Origin: Climacteris rufus
Lineage: Eukaryota; Chordata; Aves; Passeriformes; Climacteridae
Reading direction: 5' to 3'
Assembly: GCA_013398175.1 (NCBI GenBank)
Contig: VZRZ01003122.1
Coordinates: forward strand, 181,539 to 245,538
DNA length: 64,000 nt
In this document: positions 1 to 12,400 of the stretch, in pieces
Position numbering within the stretch: position 1 is the first letter of the stretch
Layout of the letters: each line of letters starts with the position of its first letter
Program-made: the position numbers and the translations under genes
The notes under the pieces: generated by a model
The model's database searches: none
The model's input: only the letters and a program-made list of their open reading frames with translations
Told to the model about the DNA's origin: nothing

Positions 1-215
1 TGCCCTTGGGCCGCCGTTCGCCCCGGCGGGGAGCGGGCGGCCCGTCCCGCCCCGGTGCCCGGCGGCTGCTGGCGGAGGGACCGAGACATGGCTCCTTTCT
101 TTCTTTTTTGTTTTTTTTTCCTTCGTTTCTTTTTCTTTCTTCCTTCCCTCCACCTTCGTCCCGAGGTACTCGCGCATCCCGGGGACAGGAATGCTCGCAG
201 CCGGCAGCAGTAGGA
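1..215. promoter_or_regulatory. GC-rich left edge followed by a pyrimidine tract
   Basis: Bases 1-80 are very rich in G+C and CpG, and are followed by a nearly pure T/C tract at about 92-158 and another CpG-containing stretch to about 200. This looks like the downstream shoulder of a CpG island. The simplest reading is that the GPC4 promoter and exon 1 lie just left of the window and this is the start of intron 1. A 41-codon frame opens at 88 but lacks any glypican motif and is dominated by the pyrimidine tract, so I do not call it coding. Confidence 0.45.
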
Positions 216-3200
216 AATGGTAGCTAATGTGCTCACACCCAAAACATTTTATTCTTTTTGTTTCATCCTTCATCTCCCTCCCAGGGCCGCTGCTTTTATT
301 TCCCCTTCTGAATGACCTACTGGACCGCATTCTCCGCGGAACAAAGGAAGTGCCTTTTTAGCTGGAATCCTCGGAGACCACCAAGGACTCCAGCTCATGC
401 ACTGCAATTTCGCACTACTTTCAACAATAACAAAAATGCATGACTGAATGGCTCAAAAATGTGGAGTGTTGGAGGCATTCATTTCGGTCTGGGACACTGT
501 CACAACACAGACAGACCCCAAGTAAATACCTTTAGACGGCTGAGATAGAAGCTGGGAGTAATCTTTACCATTGGTGTGCCCTCCAGATATGCATACATTA
601 TCCTTTTCACTGACAAAATTAAAATCATTTCAGTCGCTTGTGCTTTTATATTGTCAGACTAATGATATGCATTTAGCCTACATCTGTTTGAATAAAATTG
701 CAGGCCCGTTTACTTCTCCAAGAAATATTTTAATGAGAAACGTCTGACTGGTTGCAGTTAAAATACTCTCCCCTTCACTCTGCCTGCTTCGTAAAATGGT
801 CTCTAATAAATAGTCTTGGATTTGAGTCCAGTGCTCACTGGTGTAGGATCAGGATGTGAGCAGACTTCCTCTTAAGTCCAGTATTGGGAAGGTTTGACCT
901 ACTGCTTATTTTACATATTGTTTTTTAAGATGACTTGGTGAGCTTTGGAGAATGTCATGAGTAGATCATGCTGACAGGGCTTCCATTTGAAGCTCTAAAG
1001 CTGTTGTCTGTTTGAGAAAAGTGATGAGCAAGGTAAGATTATTTGACAAAAGAAGGGCTTTCTGCAATGACGTGCTAACAATATCATCTGGGTTGTGTCA
1101 CTGTTCAAGGGGCATGGGGAGTCCGTGTCTGGCCTCACTTGGAAAGCAACAGGTCTTGCAAAGCTGCATTTTAAATGTAATCCTGCTCTATGGGGTGTTC
1201 CAGAGAGGGTGGTGTAAGCCTTTAAAGGAGGTGTGCTGTATACAGCTTTAAAGTGTGGTGTACCTCAGGTGGGACTGAATTTAAAATGAAGGCTGGAGCG
1301 GGGTGCTACACCTGCCGCAGTTTCACATTCCCCCTGTGAATTCATGTGGTTTTGGTGTGGGTTGTGTTCAGAGGCTGCGGCTCTCCCCTCTTGCTGCTCA
1401 GCTGGTGTGTGCAGATGGAACCACGGGTGCCTCTGCTGGTGTTGAACTTTCTCAGAGTGGAACCTTCACCTGCCATTGCCCCTGTGGGATCAGCACGGGG
1501 CACTGCAGTGGGGAGCGGGTGGGAAGCGCTGCCTGTGATAATCCTGGAGGCTGAGGTCTGGCACCAGGGTGAAAGGTCTGTGGTGTGTATTGTGTCTCCA
1601 GAAACGAGTCACTTGCCAAAGCTTTGATTTCAGTTGGTGTTTGGGGCGATAAGTGGCGTGTTTTCCATCAGGAGGGTAAGTGATTTGGAGAGGCCGTTAC
1701 CTGGGCGCCTGGCTATCGCTGGGAACGAGATAAATGTGTGTGAGGGAATCAGCCATGTGCTTGGACAAGTGTCCCGTTGGGGTGCTGGTGGAGGAAACTG
1801 GTGAGTTTTATTTGGTAACAGCTCTGCTCACTGAAGTAGTGGAGGACGGTTTGGGGAGGGTTCAGTGGTCTGAATGGAACCACATGTGGTTGGACACATG
1901 AATGCTGATGGAATGACGTGTGGACACATGGTTTTTACTGAAGTCCATCAAGTTCTTCATTAGATTTTTGTACTGATTTGATGTATTATGCTTTATTCTT
2001 GCATTCTCTTAGAATCTTACTTTAGATCCCAGTGCAGAGACAGAAGCTTCCTAGCAACTTTCCAGAAAGGTGTCTTAAAAGCTGTGGCAGATTTGTTTCT
2101 GTAAGTGTAGTGATTTCTTTGCTGTCAGGGATTACTGCTCCTAGAAAATGTTGGCCTTGAATTGTCAAAGTGAAGCAGCTAGGTGGTGCAGGCACGTGTC
2201 CCTGCATTGGACTATGTGGCAGCAAGTGAAACATCCTCACTGGATGGGCATGGGAGTCATTTGGGGTTTTATAGCATCTCACGTGGATTTTTTTTGCCAC
2301 ACTTATGTTCTTCTGGAGCAGTAGGTGTGTACAATTTCTTTTTTCCTTCAAAGAAATGCCCATTCCAGCAGGCTTTGTATCTGTATCATTGCTATTTCAG
2401 TGGCATTAAAAGGCTGTTCCTTGTCTGTAATAACCCAGGAGTTCACTTTAATATTTGTTTAGACCAGCTTTAGGATCTAATTAGAATATGCATAAATAGT
2501 AGTTTATATCTTGCTGAAGTACTTAAGCCATTTCTGAAAGCAGTGCACAGCTGGTCAACTCACTGCTTGCTTGATAAGAGGTATAAAATGTGTTATTGGT
2601 GGTGTGGGACATACAGAAATTGTTTCCTTTTATGTAGCCTTGGTGGTATAAAGACAAACTACTGGTATAAATCTGAGTGGGTGCATTTCATCTTTTGTGG
2701 TCCTTTGGTGCTGCCTTGTAGCTGAGTGACCTTCAGTGGCTGCTGCCCCTATAGCCCTGGGATGTGTGTGTGGCAGAGCTTCTGGCAGTGGTGAGATGCA
2801 GTCTTGCTGTTGCTGGAGAGTCAATGCTTGCTTAGACCTGATGTCTGCAAGGTTGGTTTGTGAAACCTGACTCTTGATAGCATGTAGATAGCACCTGGTG
2901 TGGGCACAGCACCTTCCTGTCACTGCTTTTAAGATGACTTTTAACAGTTTCCCAAGGACAAGTCACATCTTGGGAAGGTCTGGGGGCTGGAGTCACTGAC
3001 TTTGTTCAAACTCTACCTGGAATGTGCTGTTCATTATTCATCCCATGTGTCTCTGGGCTGTCATGGTGATGGGGCAAAACCCCCAGGAGTAACCATCTGA
3101 AGGGGCTGCTTACCCTGGTTGGTGTGGTGGGGCTGCAGAGTGAAATGCAAAGTGAGCTGGTGTGCTGGCATCCGGAGACCCCCAGTAGGTGGCTGTGATT

Positions 3201-3798
3201 TAAAAAACAAAAAAACCCCAACGTTTCTTTCAAAAGGCTCCTTCTTGCCCTCAGGTGTTAAACAGACGGAAATTCCTTCCCTTTTCCTGCTAATTGGAAG
3301 AAGTAGATGATTCTTTTCCTGGATTGAAAAGGGAAAAAAAGTCTTGCCAGTTGGTGGAAAATGTAGTCAGTTAACAGGCAAAGTTCCTGCAGCAGTGTAA
3401 TCCCTTCTCTCACTGGCACTGCTGTCCTGGCTTGTGGTCGTGGGGAGCACAGAGCAAACCTGGAGCCTGCCTTTGCAGGGAGTTGGGTGCAAGCAGCACT
3501 CTGTTCAGTCTTATTGAAGTGTTCAGTGTAATTAACCTCTGTTTAAACTGAATTAATTGAATAACTGCATTTATTTGTGAGAGCAATTGAGAGTTCTTCT
3601 CCATGGCAGAGGAAGTCAGTTGACCCTTGATGTTTGGACTTCTGGGACTTTGCCCAAAGTAACTTTGGCACGGTGTTCGCTGATGTCCTGCTGCTCACTC
3701 GTCCCCAGTGTGTTTATGGCTGTCAGTGGGTGCTGATGCATTGCCCCAGTGTGCTGCCTTGGTCAGCCAGCAAGGCTGCTTCACTGGCATTGCTGTTT

Positions 3799-4388
3799 GT
3801 CGTGGTTTAACCCCAGCCAGCAACCAAGCCCCACACAGCCACTCGTTCACTCCCCTACCAATGGGATCAGGGCGAGAACCAAAAGGGTAAAAGGTAGGAA
3901 GCTCAGGGGTTGAGAAAAAGACAGTTCAAGAGGGAAAGCAAAAGCTATGCACACAAGCAAAGCAAAACAAGGAATTAATTCACTGTTTCCCATGGGCAGG
4001 CAGGAGTTCAGCCACATCCGTGAGAGCAGGGCTCCATCACACATAACGGTGACTTGGGAAGACAAACACCATCACTCCAAACATCCTCTCCTTCCTCCTT
4101 CTTCCTCCCTCTCTATATCCTGATGGTGGTGTGCTATGGTCTGGATTATCCCTTTGGTCAGTTTGGCTCACCTGGCCCAGCTGTGTCTCCTCCCAACCTC
4201 CCAGGCACCTCCAACTTCCTCGCCAGCAGTGGAAGAAGCAGGAAAGACCTTGGCTCTGTGTAAGCCCTGCTCAGCAATAACAAAGTCTTTTCTATATTAT
4301 CAACCCTGTGCTCAGCACAAATCCAGAACATAGTCCCATACTCACCACTGTGAAGAAATTAACTCTACTCCAGCCAAAACCAGCCCAT
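3799..4388 (-). mobile_element. Solo LTR of an avian endogenous retrovirus
   Basis: The interval begins TGTCGTGGTTTAACCCCAGC and ends near CCAGCCAAAACCAGCCCA, which I recognise as an LTR family widespread in songbird genomes, here in reverse orientation. On the minus strand it opens with TGGGCTGGTTTTGGCTGG, carries a TATA-like GGATATAGAG (complement of 4111-4120), and closes with the TTAAACCACGACA end. The length of about 590 bp fits a full LTR. No internal retroviral sequence or second LTR is nearby, so it is a solo LTR left by recombination. A possible 5-bp target duplication TGTTT is at 3794-3798 and 4389-4393. Exact family assignment (ERVK- or ERVL-like) was not attempted. Confidence 0.85.
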
Positions 4389-4867
4389 TGTTTTGCGTGT
4401 CAAGTTCAGCAAAAGCTTCTTTAGTTTTTCACATGCTTCTCTTCCATGTGGCCCCTTCCGACTGAGAAAGCGTTTCTGGATCCCCTCCAGGACGGTGTTA
4501 CTCTGTGCTGTCTGGCACTGCTGAGCCTCTTGCAGTCGGTTTGCACAAGGAAGCTCCTGGACTCTCTGGGAATGAGGAATACCAGATAACACCTGGTCAC
4601 CCTCGATGTCTGTTTGAAGGTGTGGAGCGACCTGGCCACCAGCTGTACCTGTTTGCCATGATGTCTGTCAGGGAAGGCAGCGGTCCTTGGCTTGCAGGGG
4701 TTTTCTCCCGCTTGGCACGCGTTACTGGAGCGATTGCCTGGCCACCCCTGGTTGTGGAAGTGACCATTGGAGAACATCCCCGCGGCAAACACAAGTGCTG
4801 GCATTGGAAAGTAAATGAGAGAATCGCTTGAAGTATTTTTAGCTGCTTCTAATGTCATTTAGCAACT

Positions 4868-5105
4868 GGAAAGAGCGGGCGGGGGGAGCTGGCAGCGTGC
4901 GGGTTGCCCGCAGGCCACCGACGAGCGCCCTGGCGTCCGGCGCAGGCGGCCGTGCGGCTCGGTGAGCGCTGGCAAGCGCTGGCGGCGGCTCCCGGCTGAG
5001 TCACGGCTCCGGCCGCCGCTCGCCTGGGACGCTGCTTTCTCTGCAGAAGTGCAGCGCGGGGTTCTGCTCGGCTGCAGCGGCGCGCCGTGTCCTAGCAGCC
5101 GGCAG
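4868..5105. promoter_or_regulatory. CpG-rich patch in intron 1 (candidate internal promoter or enhancer)
   Basis: About 240 bases with dense CpG and high G+C sit abruptly between AT-rich sequence and an upstream solo LTR. GCTGAGTCA at 4995-5003, whose complement TGACTCAGC fits the Maf recognition / antioxidant response core, lies inside the patch. A tandem of AGCGCTGGC units lies at 4965-4983. No coding exon of a glypican is seen in it. It could be an alternative first-exon promoter, an enhancer, or the promoter of a noncoding RNA. The sequence alone does not decide. Confidence 0.45.
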
Positions 5106-8100
5106 CCTGAAGCATGTGGTTAGCAGCAACTGCTTGCAGTGGTCCGGGCTGAGTGGGAGTATCGTTTTCCTTGGCAGACACTTCATAGAAAGTTCTGTTT
5201 TTTCTGCCAGAATAAGCAGTCATTACATTCCATACAATTCATAGTCAAATTATTATCTATTGTTAAAATTGCCTTAATTATCAGATGTTTCCTTAGACAT
5301 GTAGCTGTTTTTTAAGAGGCTGAATAGGCTTGTGTACATTGTGCAGAAGGCCTGAGCTGCACAATGTTTTCAGAGCTGTTTTGTAGTTTCAGGGAGATTT
5401 TCTGTGGCTTTCGTATGTCAACAGGCTTTTTATTCATACTGAAGCAACAGCAGAGCAAGGCCGACGTGACAGCGAGGCACTGTTTTGGGTCTCTGCATCT
5501 TCCCTCTGCTGTGGTATTTTCTTGGTACCTCTGGAGCCCAGGAAGTTCAGGATGAAGCATCTTTGCTGTGTGTGTGAGATGGCTCTCATGGGAGAAGGTC
5601 CCAGACGAGCATTTTCTTTCTTGGAGGTGCAGGTAGCATCTGCCCAGTAGGGCTGGAACCTCTGTCAGGAGGCTGGAAGGGTCCCAGTTCCTCAAGGTGG
5701 TGGTGCCTGTGGTCTTAGCCTGTTCTGTGGTGTTGGATGGTGGCTTGTGCAGACCCTGCTGTCCTGGTTCTGTGCAATGGGTTGTCAACCCTGGAACCAG
5801 CATGGATGGAGAAGGACTGCCAGTGCTTCTCAAGAGGTGTCAGACATGTGGTTCTCATCTCCTGTCCCCTACACCCATAGCCATTTCCCTGATAAGTAGA
5901 GGGATGCTCACCATGGACTTCTGTGAATGTGCACGTGTCAGGTTGTACAGGCTCAATTCTTGGTATTTCCCGCAGGTTTGGCCAACACTGGGGTGGAGCA
6001 TCATCAGGTTTATCCCCTCTGCCACAAAATTATTTGCCTTCTTCCAGAAGAGGAGCAACCCTCAGGGAACTGATTACTTGCTTTTGTTCTGCCTTTTTTT
6101 TTGAGGGAGGGGGGAGTGGAGGGGAAGGAAATTCTTGTTAGCCAGAGAGGTCAGGATGTGTGTCTCCTTGCCGGCGGCCAGGCTGAGAGCGAGCTGCCAG
6201 TCCCGGTCTCCGGGGCAATAACCTCCTTGCATTCCTCACATTCCTCCTGCTTTCTCTTTCTTTTGAGATTATGAAGATAACTTCCTTCTCCCATTGCTAG
6301 GCGATGTAAGGGCCCAGCAAAACTCTTAAATTTCCCCCTTGCTCAGTAAATTACCTCGTGTGCTCCAAGATGGCCCACGGCAAACCCCTCTGGTGCCCTG
6401 AGAGGTACAGTTCATTGTCTTCTCTGGGGTTTGGGCATCTCGGGAAGAATGCTGCTGTGTGTATGCTTTTTTTTAAATTGCCAAGTGTTTTAATTAAAAG
6501 AGATTACTACTTTGTTGTAGCCCATCTTACCTGCTTCTTGGTTTGTTAAAGAAGTGTTTCCTGAAACTATTTTTCTTTTCTGGGGGAGTTTTTGGGCCAT
6601 CTCTGTTTTTCTTTGCCTGTGCGGAATACGTGCAGCCCTGCAGAGGCTGTGGCTGAAGCACCATGTTTGTGCCAGAGGATTTTCTTCTTGTTTACATCTT
6701 TCTGGTCTGAGAAAGGTGCTTGGATGAAAATAGCATGTTGAGAAGAGGGGACCTGGTGAGAAAGTGTTGGAGGCTGTACGTGTGCAGAGAGCTGGTGGCA
6801 GCCATGTGGGCTGTTGGCAGACCTTGTCCCCATGAGGATATGGCTGTGGTAGTTTTCTTAGGATGGTGTTCTCTGTTTGAATATGGGCATGGTTGGCAGA
6901 ATCATCTTCCCTGTTAGGTCATGCTTTACAGTCTGTCACCTCTCATGGTGGGTCCTGGGAGAGGGGTGAGGTGGAATGGGGAACAGGTTGGTAGTCCCCA
7001 AGGGCAGCAGTGCATCACCTCACTGGCAAAGTGCTTGAAGGGATGCAGATGGTGCTTAAAAAGTGTGTGGGGATAGCCATTGATGGGTTCAGCCTTCATT
7101 AAGGGCTGCCCAGTGTTGATTTTAATGTGAAATTAGGACTGTAGTGCCTCTTTCCTAATATAAAGCACCTCCAGATTCCCCATCACTCCAAAAGCACTCT
7201 TAGAAATACTTTGTTGTTCATCTTTTAAGGAGAAAAAGAAAATATATTAGTTTCCTGTCTTTCTGCTTGTATTTTCTGTGGCTTACACAACCAGTGGCTG
7301 ATGGAGTTGGATTTGTGGGAGTTTCCTGCGAGGGACTTCTCTGTCTGCAGGCTTTGGTGTTGGAAAGGTATGTGGATGGCGGAGAGGAGCTGCCCTGAGC
7401 AAAGGATTTTGGAGGAGTATTTCTCTTAGTGTTTCCAATTTGGAAGTTGAGAATTGTCTGGATTTTAAGCAAATTCAGATGGGAGCAAACAATGATGAAA
7501 TGTTTAAAATATGTTTGAACATTTTTGTGGGAATAGGAACTGTTCTTATACAGGCAAGGCTGCAGCTTTCAGGAGGTGAAAATATGTGGCCCTTACACAT
7601 TGTCAGCATTGTTGCTGCCTTTTTTTTTCCCCTTCTTTTTCCTTTTTTAAAAATGCTCATAGGAAATTGGCTTTGGTAATTGAGTTTCTACAGAACCACA
7701 ACATCCAATAGCTGTTCCTTTCCAGGGGTCACCCTTAGGTTAGTTTAAGTAATGTGCAGTCAGTTTAACCTCTTGTGGTTTGTAGTGCTATTCTAGAAAT
7801 TACTGGTGATTTGGGGTGTGTTAGAGTAACAACTTCACAGGAAAACCCCAAATGTCAGGGTGTCTGGTTTTCGGAGAGCTCTGACCGCTTGCCCTGTGAA
7901 AACCAGGCACCTCGAGGTACGTCCCTTCTTGCATCGGAAAATGCAGTTAAAGCCTTTATGGCCCGTTGACTTTCCTTTTGGAAGAGGCCGAAATAACCCT
8001 GGGTGATTTGTTTACCTGCACTGACTTATCACATCCTCCTGCTTGGAAGCACTGTGCAGAACCTGTGCTGGATGCTCGGTGTTGGGTCGCGTCGCCCCTT

Positions 8101-9449
8101 GTGGCTCTGGTGGAGGAGCAGCAGTGCCCTGGACCCCCAAATCCCAGGGTTTAGGGGATTTGCTGGCAGCAGAGGGCCAGCTTTAAGAAATTATGAGCTG
8201 GGGCTTTAGCTCTGTAGCATTGACAGTTTGGTATAAAAAGCTCTGTGTTGCAGGCTGTGATGACAGGGGGTGATAAATCACTCTTGGCTGGTACTACAGG
8301 TTCTAATAATGGTGTTTTAAAAAGATTACATGGGTTTTAATACAAACTTTTTGCTTCTTTGTACTCTCCTCCCTTTTAAAGAGCAGAGCCTGTTTTGATT
8401 CAGCGTTCTTGGAACATAAAGATGGAGCCAGGATTTTTACTGGGCTGAAATTAAGCTTTTTGCTTCTCCTACAAACATGAGGATCTTGTTTGAGTGTCTT
8501 TATAGCCAACTGACTGGCAGTGTCCTCTTTGCAAGGGAGCTGGTTTGTTTGTTTGTTTTAAAGGTAACTTTGCCCCATGATTAAAGAGCAAGCAGCTTCA
8601 CCCAGTTGTGGTGGTGCTGCTGTTGGAAAGAAATTTGTGATAGGGAGAGGCTTGCAGTAATAAGGGGGATAAATAAACCCCTGCACCTTCCTTGACTTTT
8701 CTTGGCCCATTCCCATGAGAGGGACGGGGCATTTATGTGATCAAAGAAACGAGCACAATTCTAAGCCTGATGGAAAATCATTCCCTTGCCAGCTATGTGT
8801 TGGTACCCAGGCAGTCTTTGCCTTTGCTCTGAATAGTGTGGGGTGGATTTTTTTTTTGTTTACCTGCCAACCTTAGGGTTTCCAAAGTGTAATGCCCAGC
8901 AGTTTTGGGGGAGCAAAGTGTGCCAGGCGAGTCAAGGCAGTGAGGCAGTGGCAGCCACGTCCCCTTTGCCTGGGCAGAGGCACTGGGAGCAGGCAGCTGG
9001 CAAACACCCTGCATGCAGATCAGGGGTCAGAGTGGTGCCACTGGTTTGGTTTGGACTGGAGGAAAACAAACAGGCTTCCTCCTGAGTTTTGGCTTGGTTC
9101 AGAGACAGAACTGAGGGTGCCACAGGGCCCTACGCTTTTCTTCTTGGTGGGGGGAAAAATGGCTTTAATAGCGTCCGCTAATGATTCAGTGCTGTTTACA
9201 TAATAATTGTGGTTCGCTTTCATTAGCTCTCGTAATGAGATTGCTTTCTTCCAGTGAAGGCACTTGCTGGTTCGGTTTTACGTGCTTCTGCCTCCTGCTC
9301 CTGGAGCATGGCAGTGGGGTGAGGAGGGAGTGCAAGGGCTCTGTGCATGGCCTGGCCTCCGTTCCCTGGCTCCAGGCATGGAAGAAAGCTCACAACTTGG
9401 CACTGGAAAGGAGGTGAAGGGGGTTTGTACTGCTGGGACCCAGGCGGTG

Positions 9450-9482
9450 GTTTGGAGCATCTTCCTAGCAGTTTGGAGCATC
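9450..9482 (+). repeat. Short direct repeat
   Basis: The 12-mer GTTTGGAGCATC occurs at 9450-9461 and again at 9471-9482. It is a small local duplication with no evident function. Confidence 0.7.
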
Positions 9483-12400
9483 ATGGCATCTTAGCAGAGT
9501 TGGGTTTAAATCCATTTTGCATGATTTCTCAGCAGAGATTCTCTCATCTTCATACTGAAAACACTTGGGCTTACCTATTTGCAAGCGAGGGAATCCAGTG
9601 ACCTGCTTCCACCTGGAGGAAGAAGCCAGGTCCTTTTGTCTCCCAGTTCCACCGTATCAGAAGCACTGATCTGTGACGGCTGATGAGCATCGTGGATATT
9701 TGTGTATATGAAGCTATTGGATTAGCTGCTGCAGCCTACCTTTGATGTAGTACTTGTTTGCTTTCCATGTCTGAGTAATTGTGAACGGTGGCGACGCTGC
9801 TCTCCAGGCTGCCAGTGCCTGCCTCCCACAGCACCCAGCTGCTGTGCCAAGGAGCTGCCGGGGGTAACACCCACCACGGAGCTCTTTTTCAATAAATAAT
9901 GTCACCGTGAGGAGAATACAATAGCACGAGCGCTACCTTTTGAAAAGGTAAGCCTGGGTGTTGTTTGGTTGCGTGGTTTTTTTTCCCTTTGTAGCTTAGC
10001 ATGGGTGCATGAGGGTTTCAGGGCAGCTGAGTGCTGGCAGGCAGGGCATGGCTGACCCTGGCACAGTGCTGGGCTGGAGCAGGATGGGCCTCCATGGCAC
10101 AATGGGTGCTTGCCCGGAGTGCTGTGGGGAGTGTGGGGGGCTGTGTGTGTGGCTTTGCAGGTGCCCTGGGGGATGCATGCCCTCTCCCCTTTGGCTGCAA
10201 GTGACTGTTTCTTTAGAAATGTGCCTCAGTTCTCTGCCAGTGGTAGGTTAAGGGCTCGGCTGCTGAAGGGGCCTGAGCACAGGATGAGTTGACCTTCTTC
10301 GCCTTTGTAAAACAAAACGCTTTTATGGGGGGTTGGGAAAGGTGGCACTGCTCTCAGCCACGTGGCTTCTGCTAATTAACATGAATTAATTGGGGCTGGT
10401 TGGAGGACTGTGGCTTGGTGGGTAGAAGAGGCTGGAAGAGATGGGGCTCAAGGCTGCTCTGGCCCTGTTGAATCCAGCCCACCAAGGGGATCCCGGTGCA
10501 GGCGCCTCGCTAGTGAAAACTGCACATAACTCAGCCCTCCGCATTATTAAAGGCTCCTTTATACCTCTTCTTGCCGTAACTCCTGTGAGAACAGCCACTC
10601 TTTTCAGCAGCCTGAAACCTTCCTTACGGGGAAGGTTCTGTGTGGGGAGCAGCCTGGCTGGCACGGCTCTGCTCCAAACCAGCGCTGAAGCTGCTGTGGA
10701 GGCAGTCTGGGAGCGGGCAGGGGTGCCAGGCGAGCCTGGTGCTCCTGGCCAGCCTTGCCAAAACAAGGGCTGGGTCCACTCACCGCCCAGCCGGCTCAGT
10801 AGGATCCTAAAAAATAGTTGTGGAAAGTAGGGGTTAATTTCTAGGTATCAAAATATGCACAAAAGGTTAAACGAGACTTCCTCCTTGTCAATGAATTATG
10901 GCTTGAAAATATTTGCATTCTTTCCTGAAAGATTTAGGAATAATTATATAGCACTCAGGGGCAAGGCATTCCCAGATAAACTTAACAACTCTATAATTTG
11001 TACTCGAGGCAGGGTTTCCTGTAAATGATAGCTTTGTTTAATTTTACAATACTGCTTCCAAATGTTTGCTGAGTATGAATTGGCAGCTAAACTGGACTTG
11101 TGAATCTGGAAGAGTATTTATTTGTTTGTTATTGCAGACAGTAAGAGCTGCTGTGTTAGGCTAAAACTTGGCATCTCCTTTACAACTTGTAGGTATCCCT
11201 CCCCAGCCAGGTTTGGTGGGGTGGGCAGCCGATGTAGGGTGTGAACAGCTTTCCAGCTTCTCTTTACAAAATTCCTGAGCTTCTCCAGGATCTCCTCCTG
11301 CTCTGCCTTTCTTTTTCTGGGGTTGGGAGAGGAACACTGCAGTCACAATGCACATACTTTATTTCCATTACTCACAGCCGGAGTCATGCATAGTTACAGC
11401 CAAAGACACTTCAGCAGCTCTGGGGATAACAAGATAGCTGACAGACTGGAATGCGGATTTATCAGGGGTAAAAACTGGCAAAATTCCTTATTTCTGGTTC
11501 TTCTTTTTAAATAGGCCCTTCATGCTTCTCCTGCATGAGCCCACCGCGTGTTTAACCCCTTGTGTTCTCCCAGCTGGATCCAGGGACGAATGCTGGGACT
11601 GCCAATGTGTCTTTTGGGATTAAATTGCTCAGTCCCACTTAGTTCCTAGGTGTTGTTTTTAAATTGCAAAGCTCTTTAAGAAGTGCTTTCAATGGGTTTT
11701 TATTTTAAAGTGCAAGCCTTTGCACCAGATGTCTGTCTGAGTGACCACAGAATGTAAATTTTACTGTATGTTGCCTTTGGACTGGCAGTTTGGGAGACTA
11801 CTGGGCAGTTAACATAGGCAGATTGTGCCATGAAATCTGCTTCCTTGGATTTGATTCATATTAATTTCTTTCAAAGCAAATCTCTTTATTGGCTTCAGTT
11901 TCATTTTTGCTGTAGAACTACTTTTACTGTGCCTTTGCTAGGACCTGGAAATACTTATATTGCTATGAGAAATAGGTCATACTCAGCTCCATGGATTTTC
12001 AGTTATATATATATTAATATTGCAAGACATTAAGCAATTTCTTTTTGGGGAAACAAGTTATGGCAGAAGGAGCACACTTGAAAGTTAAACAGATTAAGTG
12101 AAATCCCTCAATTACAGGAGTGAGGTTCAGAAGACCAGCCAGTTTGGGAAAGCAGTTTCAAGTTAAATTTTAACCTTTCCCAGTCTTCTTTGAGCAGTGG
12201 TGTGGCAAGACCTGACTGGAGCCAGCCCAGTGCAGGAGCCTGGGGTGAGGGCTCTGACGTGGCAATCTGCAGGGTGGATGGATTTGGAGCTGGTGGTTGT
12301 GCCTGTGGTTGAGAGTCTCGACTGGCTGAGAATGAAGAGAATTTCACTTTTTATTGGAAAAGGAAAGAGTTGCTCAAGGATTGCAAAACACTTTGTTTTG

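Noticed and set aside
88..213. Short frame starting with a hydrophobic run near the left edge, as a possible GPC4 exon 1
   Set aside because: The hydrophobic residues come from a T-rich tract, and the conserved glypican N-terminal cysteine motif is absent.
3799..4388. Overlapping short frames within the LTR as possible genes
   Set aside because: They lie wholly inside the solo LTR, which is noncoding, and carry no retroviral domain.
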